Assembly (NCBI GenBank): GCA_050050115.1
Contig: JASFUX010000140.1
Coordinates: forward strand, 1 to 9,077
Length of the DNA stretch: 9,077 nucleotides
Source of the DNA: JASFUX01 sp050050115
GTDB taxonomy: Bacteria; Pseudomonadota; Alphaproteobacteria; Caulobacterales; Maricaulaceae
Direction of reading: 5' to 3'
A program made the position numbers and the translations under genes. Below are positions 1-7,572 of the stretch, one piece after another (position 1 is the first letter of the stretch; every line of letters begins with the position of its first letter). Under the pieces are notes generated by a model. That model searched no databases, was not told the DNA's origin, and saw only the letters and a list, made by a program, of their open reading frames with translations.

Positions 1-964
1 GGCGTCGGTCAAACTCATAGTTGAGCGCGGCGGACGCTCCCAGCTCGGCCGATTTAAGCGCCCAGTAGTAGGCCTCTTCATAGTCCTGGGGCACACCTTC
101 GCCTTTCGCATAAAGGAAGGCCAGAAGATAGCGCCCCTCTTGGTCCCCGCCGTCGGCGGCCGCGCGGAACCAGCGCGCCGCCTCTTCGAAGGACTCCGCG
201 ACGCCGCGCCCCTGATAGGCGAGCAAGCCGTAGTCCGCAGCAGCAGCCGCATCTCCGCCTTCGGCCGCCATGCGCAAATATGTCGCGGCGCGCGCGTCGT
301 CCTGCGCAAGCACGTCGCCCGTCGCGTAGTTCACGCCCAGGACGTAGGCCGCCTCGAGATCGCCCGCGTCCGCCGCCGCGGTCAGGAACAGCTCGGCGCG
401 CTCGGCGTCTTCCGGTTCGATCGCTATTTCGAGCAGCAGGAAGCCCAAGGCGCGCTGAGCCGGCTGCGAGCCGTTCGCCGCCAGGGGCTCGAGCAGAGCG
501 CGGGCGCGCGCCGGATCGCGCTCCACCCCGACGCCGTCGACGTAAAGCATCGCCAGCTCGACGCTCGCCTGCTCGTCGCCGAGCGCGATAGCGTCTTCAA
601 AGAACCGCGCCGCCATCGACGGCGTCATCTCGCCCCGGCCGTCGCGCGCCATGAGCCCGATGGCGCGCAGCGCGTCGGCGTCCCCGCCCGACGCCGCGGA
701 ACGATAGTAGGACAGCGCCTGCGCCACGTCGGCCGGACCGCCGAGACCGCGCTCGAGCAGGTGCCCGGCGAGCACCATGGCGCGCTCGTTGCCGTTCTGC
801 GCCGAACGCACGGCGAGCCGGCGCGCGCGCTCGTAGGCGCCGATTTCGTAGGCGTCATAGGCGGCCGCATAGCCGTAGTCGTTCAGATCGTCTCCGGCGG
901 CGAGCGCGCCTGCGCCGAACAACAGCGCGCAGACGAGCCCGGCGAGCGTGACGCGCGCGCTCAA
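1..964 (-). CDS. Secreted Sel1-repeat (TPR-like) protein, 3' end outside window
   Basis: Reading the minus strand from a TTG at 964-962 gives about 321 residues without a stop, running off the left edge. The N-terminus (LSARVTLAGLVCALLFGAGALA) looks like a Sec signal peptide with cleavage near ALA-AGDD, so the protein is probably periplasmic. The rest is a string of roughly 36-residue helical repeats with Sel1 signatures, for example LAMLYVDGVGVERDPARA, LLAYQGRGVAESFEEAARW and FLYAKGEGVPQDYEEAYYW. Sel1 repeats are protein-protein scaffolds; no catalytic domain is visible and the partner cannot be named. The start codon overlaps the thiE stop (TTGA) and no in-frame ATG or GTG lies nearby, so translational coupling to thiE is likely. 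The start is inferred, as I see no strong ribosome binding site. The domain call is firm; the role is unknown. Confidence 0.85.
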   Translation of the reverse strand, partial: MSARVTLAGLVCALLFGAGALAAGDDLNDYGYAAAYDAYEIGAYERARRLAVRSAQNGNERAMVLAGHLLERGLGGPADVAQALSYYRSAASGGDADALRAIGLMARDGRGEMTPSMAARFFEDAIALGDEQASVELAMLYVDGVGVERDPARARALLEPLAANGSQPAQRALGFLLLEIAIEPEDAERAELFLTAAADAGDLEAAYVLGVNYATGDVLAQDDARAATYLRMAAEGGDAAAAADYGLLAYQGRGVAESFEEAARWFRAAADGGDQEGRYLLAFLYAKGEGVPQDYEEAYYWALKSAELGASAALNYEFDRR

Positions 965-1608
965 GACGCCGCGCTTTCGGCTGATCTGAGCGCCGCGCCG
1001 ATCGCGTTGTTGAGCGCAACGACGCCCGCGGCCGGTCCGTCCGAATGACCCCAGACGCCGGAAGAGACCGCGAGGAAGTCGGCCCCCGCGCGGACGAGCG
1101 GGGCGCAGTTCTCCGCCGTGACGCCTCCGATTGCGACGCATGGAACCTCGAAGATCTCTGACCACCATTCGATGATCTCAGGCGTGGCGCGCGACTTCGG
1201 CGACTTCGTGGCGGTCTCGAAAAAGGCGCCGAACGCAACGTAGTCCGCGCCCGCATCGGCGGCCGTCATCGCCAGGTCGCGGCTCGCATGGCAGGTCACG
1301 CCGACGATCGCCTTGGGTCCTACCGTCGCGCGCGCCGCCGCATAGGACGCGTCTTCCTGGCCCACATGCACGCCGTCCGCGCCGACCTTGGCGGCAAGCT
1401 GCGGATCGTCGTTGACGATCGCGGCCGCGCCGCCGGCCTGGATCACCGGCGTCAGCGCCCGGGCGGCCGCCCCGGCGTCGCCCTCCTTGACCCGGATCTG
1501 CACCGCCGCGACATCGCCCGCACCGAGCGCTGCTTCGAGCGCACGCGCGAAATCGGCGAGATCGTCGATGCGCGGCGGCGTGATCAGATAGAGGCGGCAA
1601 CGGGTCAT
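961..1608 (-). CDS. thiE: Thiamine phosphate synthase (ThiE)
   Basis: A 215-residue TIM-barrel enzyme of the TenI/ThiE family that joins hydroxymethylpyrimidine diphosphate and hydroxyethylthiazole phosphate to make thiamine phosphate in the cytoplasm. Residues matching known ThiE active-site positions are visible: Q37-x-R39-x-K41 in VQIRVKEGD, N66-D67 in AIVNDD, D86 in HVGQED (the two aspartates being Mg ligands), T134-K135 in FFETATKSP, and the phosphate-binding loops AIGGV near 159-163 and AVSSGVW near 180-186. Length is normal for the family. I chose the ATG at 1608 because MTRCRLYLITPP fits the usual family start; an in-frame ATG at 1629 would add seven residues (MEYRDRL). The neighbouring Sel1 gene overlaps its stop. 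I looked for a thi-box (TPP) riboswitch upstream and did not see one. No other thiamine genes are present, so it may be a lone thi gene here. Confidence 0.93.
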   Translation of the reverse strand: MTRCRLYLITPPRIDDLADFARALEAALGAGDVAAVQIRVKEGDAGAAARALTPVIQAGGAAAIVNDDPQLAAKVGADGVHVGQEDASYAAARATVGPKAIVGVTCHASRDLAMTAADAGADYVAFGAFFETATKSPKSRATPEIIEWWSEIFEVPCVAIGGVTAENCAPLVRAGADFLAVSSGVWGHSDGPAAGVVALNNAIGAALRSAESAAS

Positions 1609-1782
1609 GAGGCGATCCCGATACTCCATGATCGGCCCGGCGCAAACTCATCACGGCGCCTTCCCCGGGTGTCGTCCCGTCCGGCGACTGCACAAAAACC
1701 CCAACTCCTGATGCTGAACATGCTAGGAAACCCGAGCCGTCGCGGGGGACACGGGCTGTTTCGCGCGACCTGGAGAACGATC
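1609..1782. other. Divergent intergenic region thiE / NTF2-like gene
   Basis: This 174-base gap must hold the promoters for both directions. Apart from the ribosome binding site GGAGA (1772-1776) for the plus-strand gene I cannot point to a convincing -35/-10 pair, riboswitch or operator. Confidence 0.4.
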
Positions 1783-2409
1783 ATGACCGCCCAGATCGAT
1801 CACGTGTCGGGGCGGGGGGGCGAATCCGGCAGCAGCCGTCCGATAGACGCCTATCGGACCGACTGGACGCGCATGGCGCGCGAAGACCGCTTCGAAATCC
1901 TCAAGCTGCAGGCGCTGTGGACCGCCGTCGTCCGCGCGGGGCGACCCGACCGGGCCGCCGAATTCTGCGCGCCGGACGTGGTCATGCTGCCGCCCGACGG
2001 CGCGCCGATCAACGGACGCGAGGCGGTGCGCGCCTGGCTGGCCGAGAGCTTCCGCGGCCGCAACGCCGGGCCGATCGAACGGATCGAGGTCGCCGGCGTC
2101 GACGTCCGCGGCGGGTCGCAGTCCGCCTGGCTGACCGCGACCGTCACCACTTATCGCGCCGCGCCCGACCCCGAAGCGGACGCGGACGAAACCGGCGCGC
2201 CGATCGAGACCGAGCGCCGGCTCTGGGCGCTGATCAAGGACGGCAGCGTCTGGCGGGTGCGCCTCGCCGGCTGGGAGCCCTCCCCCGCCGAACCGGAAGG
2301 CGCGATCGAAGCAACCTCAAGCAAGGCGAACGGGTTCGATTTGCCCGCGGCGCCGGCGAAGACGAAAAAGCGGTTTCTCTCCAAGCTCTTCGGAAGGGCT
2401 GGGCGCTGA
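1783..2409 (+). CDS. NTF2/SnoaL-like (DUF4440-type) domain protein with basic C-terminal tail
   Basis: A 208-residue protein starting at the ATG at 1783, which has a good ribosome binding site (GGAGA at 1772-1776, six bases upstream). Residues about 32-165 look like an NTF2-like/SnoaL cone fold: a first helix (EDRFEILKLQALWTAVVRAG), the common phrase AAEFCAPDVVMLPPDGAPINGREAV, then beta strands ending in RRLWALIKDGSVWRVRLAGWEP. The N-terminal 30 residues are low in hydrophobics and probably disordered. The C-terminus ends in a basic, amphipathic stretch (KTKKRFLSKLFGRAGR, 193-208) that could touch membrane or nucleic acid. There is no signal peptide. NTF2-like folds serve as enzymes, binding domains or dimerisation modules, so no reaction is assigned. 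It lies 97 bases upstream of the MotA-like gene on the same strand and may be co-transcribed with it. Confidence 0.8.
   Translation: MTAQIDHVSGRGGESGSSRPIDAYRTDWTRMAREDRFEILKLQALWTAVVRAGRPDRAAEFCAPDVVMLPPDGAPINGREAVRAWLAESFRGRNAGPIERIEVAGVDVRGGSQSAWLTATVTTYRAAPDPEADADETGAPIETERRLWALIKDGSVWRVRLAGWEPSPAEPEGAIEATSSKANGFDLPAAPAKTKKRFLSKLFGRAGR
1838..1859. repeat. Perfect 9-bp inverted repeat with 4-base loop inside the NTF2-like gene
   Basis: GTCCGATAG (1838-1846) and CTATCGGAC (1851-1859) are exact reverse complements separated by ACGC. The repeat covers codons about 19-26, in the poorly conserved N-terminal part of the protein. No T-run follows. It could be an mRNA hairpin near the translation start, a protein-binding site, or chance. 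Confidence 0.6.
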
Positions 2410-2506
2410 ATCCCGCACCATCACGCGGATTCTTCTACAAGCCTCGTAATCGCCGGAAATTCCGCTAACTTCGAGCTGGGCGGAACGGGGCGGACGAGGC
2501 CGATCA

Positions 2507-3640
2507 ATGGCGACTGTGTACGACGACAGCGGCTTGCGCGCGCGCGCCCACACCTTCGGCGCGCCCTTGCGCAACCTGTTCTGGATGATCGCGTTCGTCG
2601 CAGGCGTCGGCGCGATCACCTACTCCGTGCGCAGCGTGGTCGAGGAGGCGTTCCTCGCCAGCATCTACATCAACTCGGTCATCGTCGCCGTCCTGGTGAT
2701 CGGCATTCTCTACACCCTGGTTCAAGTGCTCGACGTGTTCGGCGCCGTGAGCTGGGTGAAGCGCTACCAGAGCTCATCGCGGGTCACCGACGGTCTCGTC
2801 GACCGCGCGCCCTACCCGGTCAAGCCGATGGCCGAGCTGTTGCGCGACACGCCGTCCGACCGGCGGCTGTCCTCGGCGTCCTCGCGCTCGATCCTCGACT
2901 CGGTCGGCTCGCGCCTCGCCGAAGCCGGCGAGATGACCCGCTATTTCCGCACGCTGCTGATCTTCCTCGGGCTGTTCGGCACCTTCTGGGGCCTGATGCA
3001 GACCCTTCTGGGCGTCGTCGGCGTCGTCGAGCAGCTCGCCGCGCAGACCTCCGGCGACGCGGCGATCGGCGAGCTGTTCGCCCAGCTGATCTCGCCGCTC
3101 GAAGGCATGAGCATCGCGTTCAGCTCCTCGATCCTCGGCATCGGCGGCTCGCTGGTGCTCGGCTTCCTCGAGCTGCAGGCCAACCAGGCCCAGGGCCGCT
3201 TCTACAACGACCTCGAGGACTGGCTGGCGAAGATCTCGCGCATCGGCGTCGACGTCGGCGAAGGCGGCTCGGGAGCTTTCGCCAACGCCCTCCTCGAGCA
3301 GCTGACCGAGAGCGTCGACGCGCTCGTCTCGGTGACCCGCAAGGTCGAGGACTCGCGCGCGCGCTCTTCGGACACCCTCGGCGCCCTCGCCCAGGAGCTG
3401 TCGTCGTTGAACGACCGCCTGGCGCGCCAGGACGACGCGCTCTCGACGCTGCGCGAACGGGCCGCGGACGACTCCTTCCTGCGTCACCTGCGCAGCATCG
3501 ACTCCACGCTGGCGGCCTTCGCCAACGACCAGTCGGTCGAGCGCGAGTCGGTGATGCGCGACCTCAAGACCGAGCTGCGTGCTCTGGCAAAGACCATTGA
3601 CGCGGCGATGACGCGCGCCGGGCGCGGGGACCGCGGCTGA
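2507..3640 (+). CDS. MotA/TolQ/ExbB-type proton channel protein with coiled-coil tail
   Basis: A 377-residue inner-membrane protein, probably the channel subunit of a proton-driven stator. Four membrane segments are visible near residues 22-42, 55-79, 147-173 and 200-222. The last two carry the family core: FLGLFGTFWGLMQTLLG (about 153-169) and the proline-containing LISPLEGMSIAFSSSILGIGG (about 194-214). A soluble helical tail follows (about 225-377), with likely coiled coil near 270-320. The start at 2507 has GAGG at 2496-2499, seven bases upstream. The stop overlaps the start of the downstream MotB-like gene by one base (TGATG), so the two are coupled and presumably form one complex. No flagellar, Tol-Pal or TonB genes are nearby, so neither motA, tolQ nor exbB is a justified name. 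The tail is much shorter than I would expect for Zorya ZorA. Family call is firm; the energised process is unknown. Confidence 0.88.
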   Translation: MATVYDDSGLRARAHTFGAPLRNLFWMIAFVAGVGAITYSVRSVVEEAFLASIYINSVIVAVLVIGILYTLVQVLDVFGAVSWVKRYQSSSRVTDGLVDRAPYPVKPMAELLRDTPSDRRLSSASSRSILDSVGSRLAEAGEMTRYFRTLLIFLGLFGTFWGLMQTLLGVVGVVEQLAAQTSGDAAIGELFAQLISPLEGMSIAFSSSILGIGGSLVLGFLELQANQAQGRFYNDLEDWLAKISRIGVDVGEGGSGAFANALLEQLTESVDALVSVTRKVEDSRARSSDTLGALAQELSSLNDRLARQDDALSTLRERAADDSFLRHLRSIDSTLAAFANDQSVERESVMRDLKTELRALAKTIDAAMTRAGRGDRG

Positions 3641-4650
3641 TGGCCCAGATCGCGCGCTTCAGACGGGGCGGAGGCGACGAAGGCGAACACTGGCCAGGCT
3701 TCGTCGACGCTCTGGCGACGCTGCTGATCGTCACGATCTTCCTGGTCTCGCTGTTCGCAGTCGCGCAGTACGCTCTTGGCACGGCGCTTTCGAGCCGCGA
3801 CGCGGAGCTTGAGCGCTTGCAGCTCCGGCTTACCGAGCTTGCAGACTCCCTTGCGCTCGAGGAAGCGCGCAACGCCGAAATGTCCTCGACCATCCTGCTG
3901 CTCGAGTCCTCCCTGGACGACGAGCGCGCGCGCACCGCGGCGCTGCAGGGCGAGCTCAACGCCTCGAACCGCCGCTTGCTGATCGCCCAGGCCGAGCTAG
4001 AGGGCATGACCGAGCTGTCCGAGAGCGCGCAGGCCGAAGTCGAGTTGCTGCTTCAGCAGGTCGCCGCGCTCAACCAGCAGCTGGCGACGCTGAACGCCGC
4101 GCTCGAAGCTTCCGAGCAGCGCGACATCGAACAACAGGCGCAGATCGAAAACCTCTCGCAGCGCCTGAACGCCGCCCTCGCCCAGCAGGTTCAGGAGTTG
4201 GCCCGCGCGCGCTCGGAGTTCTTCGAGCAGGTCCAGGCGGCGCTCGGCAACCGCTCGGACATCCGCATCGTCGGCGACCGGTTCATCTTCGAAAGCGACG
4301 TGCTGTTCCCCGTCGCCTCGGCTGAGCTGTCCACGGAAGGCCGCGACGGCCTCCGGCGCGTCGCCGACATCATCAAGTCGGTCGCCGACACGATCCCGCC
4401 CGACGTCGATTGGATCATCCGCGTCGACGGGCACACCGACGTCCGCCCGATCCGCGATCCCTACCCGTCGAATTGGCACCTCTCGGCCGAACGGGCGATC
4501 ACGGTGGTGCAGTTCTTCGAGGACCAGGGCATTCCCTCGAACCGCCTCGTCGCGGCCGGGCACGGCGAATACTTCCCGATCGACGATCGGCGCACCGAAG
4601 AGGCCTACGCGCGCAACCGCCGGATCGAGCTGAAGCTCGACAGCCGCTGA
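3640..4650 (+). CDS. MotB-like OmpA-domain stator protein with long periplasmic coiled coil
   Basis: A 336-residue protein with three parts. First, a short cytoplasmic N-terminus and one membrane helix (about 18-47) beginning WPGFVDALATLL; D23 sits where MotB and ExbD carry their proton-binding aspartate. Second, a long coiled coil (about 52-200) rich in Leu, Glu, Gln and Ala. Third, a C-terminal OmpA/MotB domain (about 205-336) with peptidoglycan-binding signatures: VDGHTDVRP (262-270), SNWHLSAERA (277-286) and AYARNRRIELKL (322-332). It should anchor to peptidoglycan and pair with the upstream channel subunit, whose stop codon it overlaps; GGGGA at 3626-3630 is a possible ribosome binding site. 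Flagellar MotB normally has a much shorter linker, so this protein would span further into the periplasm. The stator-type role is inferred from family; no flagellar context supports a motility role. Confidence 0.9.
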   Translation: MAQIARFRRGGGDEGEHWPGFVDALATLLIVTIFLVSLFAVAQYALGTALSSRDAELERLQLRLTELADSLALEEARNAEMSSTILLLESSLDDERARTAALQGELNASNRRLLIAQAELEGMTELSESAQAEVELLLQQVAALNQQLATLNAALEASEQRDIEQQAQIENLSQRLNAALAQQVQELARARSEFFEQVQAALGNRSDIRIVGDRFIFESDVLFPVASAELSTEGRDGLRRVADIIKSVADTIPPDVDWIIRVDGHTDVRPIRDPYPSNWHLSAERAITVVQFFEDQGIPSNRLVAAGHGEYFPIDDRRTEEAYARNRRIELKLDSR

Positions 4651-4662
4651 GGCGGGCGCATG

Positions 4663-4691
4663 AAAAAGGGCGGCGCTTTCAAACGCCGCCC
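4663..4691 (-). terminator. Intrinsic terminator between convergent genes
   Basis: A perfect 8-bp stem, GGGCGGCG at 4668-4675 and CGCCGCCC at 4684-4691, encloses an 8-base loop. Read on the minus strand the hairpin is followed at once by five T (complement of AAAAA at 4663-4667), so it is a classic terminator for katG, 23 bases after its stop. On the plus strand it also lies 17 bases after the MotB-like gene but is followed only by TCTTCC, so termination there would be weaker. Confidence 0.85.
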
Positions 4692-4713
4692 TCTTCCGCC
4701 GAGAAAACAGACC

Positions 4714-6873
<2,160 letters not shown>

Positions 6874-6878
6874 GTTTT

Positions 6879-6883
6879 CCTCC
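6879..6883 (-). promoter_or_regulatory. Ribosome binding site deciding the katG start
   Basis: On the minus strand the sequence ATGGAGGAAAACATG contains GGAGG five bases before the second ATG (6873-6871). The first ATG (6885-6883) overlaps this site and has no purine-rich element at the right distance. This favours the downstream ATG as the real start. Confidence 0.7.
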
Positions 6884-6903
6884 ATCTGGCGCTTTCGTTT
6901 TCA

Positions 6904-6932
6904 CGCATAAACGCTCGAACTTTGAGTGTCAA
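6904..6932 (-). promoter_or_regulatory. Candidate sigma-70 type promoter of katG
   Basis: On the minus strand a perfect TTGACA (6932-6927) is followed after 17 bases by TATGCG (6909-6904), which matches only three of six bases of TATAAT. Transcription would start near 6897, giving a leader of about 24 bases to the ATG at 6873. The weak -10 suggests dependence on regulation. Prediction from sequence only. Confidence 0.5.
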
Positions 6933-6938
6933 TTAGAA

Positions 6939-6953
6939 TTAGAAGTGTTCTAA
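6939..6953. promoter_or_regulatory. Irr/Fur-family operator (ICE-like box) upstream of katG
   Basis: The inverted repeat TTAGAA-GTG-TTCTAA has perfect six-base arms. Read on the minus strand with flanks it is TTTAGAACACTTCTAAT, matching 13 of 14 fixed positions of the Irr (ICE) consensus TTTAGAA-N3-TTCTAAA. A further half site (TTAGAA on the plus strand, 6933-6938) joins it directly and abuts the -35 hexamer. The box starts just after the stop codon of the Irr-like gene. Its centre lies about 49 bases upstream of the predicted katG transcription start. Confidence 0.7.
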
Positions 6954-6954
6954 A

Positions 6955-7506
6955 TTAACTCTGTTTGCTCGACCAACGCTTGGCGATGTCGAGCCGGCGA
7001 GACTCTGAGGGAACGCGCGTGCGCTGGCTTGGTTCGGGCCCGTCCGGACGGGATTCGCTCCGTCCCGGTTCGCCGAGCTTGAGTTCGCTGGGCTTGAGCC
7101 GGATGACGATGTCGACGCCTTCGACCGCGTAGCCTTGAGGCGGCGTCGGCAGGCGGCCGACGTCGAGGCGATGTTCCGGGACGTCGATAAGATCACCGGT
7201 CTCCTCGACGAAGAAGTGATGGTGCGCGCCGACGTCGGTGTCGTACCAGCGCTTGTCGCTGTCGAGATTGACCGCGCGCAGGAGCCCTGCTTCGCAGAAC
7301 TGATGGAGCGTGTTGTAGACCGTCGCGAGGGAGACCTGGACGCCCGCGGCGCGCGCTTCCTCAAAGAGGCTTTCGCTAGTGACGTGCCGGTGCGATCGCG
7401 TGAACAAGAGCGCGCCGAGCGCCAGGCGCTGACGCGTCGGCTTGAGCCCCGCACGCTGAAGCAGGTCCGCCGCGCCGGGGCCGCCGCGGGATTGGCTCTT
7501 CACCAT
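6955..7506 (-). CDS. irr: Fur-superfamily regulator, Irr-like (iron/haem response)
   Basis: A 183-residue cytoplasmic DNA-binding regulator. The winged-helix domain (about 12-85) contains GLKPTRQRLALGALLF, HRHVTSESLFEEA and the recognition-helix phrase VSLATVYNTLHQFCEAGLLR, typical of Irr. The sensing/dimer domain has the Irr-like triple histidine HHHFFVEETGDLIDVP (HHH at 95-97) and PPQGYAVEGVDIVIRLK. Only one cysteine (C71) is present, so there is no CxxC zinc site and no N-terminal Cys-Pro haem motif like that of Bradyrhizobium Irr. Family members usually end soon after the IVIRLK position (about 138); here a polar 45-residue tail follows. The start at 7506 has only a weak upstream GAG. The gene lies between lpxK and katG on the same strand, and both it and katG carry ICE-like boxes, suggesting autoregulation and control of katG. 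PerR is the alternative name; the HHH and C-terminal motifs favour Irr. Confidence 0.85.
   Translation of the reverse strand: MVKSQSRGGPGAADLLQRAGLKPTRQRLALGALLFTRSHRHVTSESLFEEARAAGVQVSLATVYNTLHQFCEAGLLRAVNLDSDKRWYDTDVGAHHHFFVEETGDLIDVPEHRLDVGRLPTPPQGYAVEGVDIVIRLKPSELKLGEPGRSESRPDGPEPSQRTRVPSESRRLDIAKRWSSKQS
7039..7052. repeat. Perfect 14-bp palindrome inside the irr 3' end
   Basis: CCCGTCCGGACGGG reads the same on both strands and lies in the codons of the C-terminal tail. A related CCGTCCCGG lies a few bases to the right (7060-7068). There is no T-run after it, so it is not a standard terminator. Confidence 0.6.
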
Positions 7507-7515
7507 CGCTCGTGA

Positions 7516-7561
7516 AATTTAGTTTGAATAATTCTAATAATCAAGCAGGCCAGGCTCTCAA
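7516..7561 (-). promoter_or_regulatory. Candidate promoter region of irr
   Basis: Two overlapping minus-strand readings are possible. TTGATT (7544-7539) with 17 bases to TAAATT (7521-7516) places the operator exactly in the spacer but leaves almost no leader. TTGAGA (7561-7556) with 16 bases to TATTAG (7539-7534), or 19 to TAGAAT (7536-7531), gives a leader of about 20 bases with the operator over the -10. I cannot choose between them. No terminator is seen after lpxK, so read-through into irr is also possible. Confidence 0.35.
7523..7537. promoter_or_regulatory. Second Irr/Fur-family operator, upstream of irr
   Basis: TTTGAA-TAA-TTCTAA is a 6-3-6 inverted repeat with one mismatch between arms. 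Read on the minus strand (ATTAGAATTATTCAAAC) it matches 11 of 14 fixed positions of the ICE consensus. It is the same pattern as the box before katG. It lies in a conspicuously A+T-rich stretch 17-31 bases upstream of the irr start codon, overlapping the predicted promoter, which suits autorepression. Confidence 0.6.
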
Positions 7562-7572
7562 GAGCGCCCGCC

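Noticed and set aside
140..1048. A 302-codon plus-strand open frame over the Sel1 gene and the end of thiE.
   Set aside because: The minus-strand frames give a signal peptide, Sel1 repeats and ThiE motifs, while this frame is Arg/Ala-rich without recognisable structure.
1609..1782. A TPP riboswitch upstream of thiE.
   Set aside because: I could not find the conserved thi-box elements (CTGAGA and the ACCTGATCTGG-like helix) on the minus strand.
2454..2464. Short inverted repeat CGGAA-A-TTCCG upstream of the MotA-like gene.
   Set aside because: Five-base arms are too short to support an operator or terminator call, and no T-run follows.
2507..4650. A Zorya anti-phage system (ZorA/ZorB).
   Set aside because: The stator architecture is similar, but no ZorC, ZorD or ZorE-like gene is present, the ZorA-type tail is short, and neighbours are housekeeping genes.
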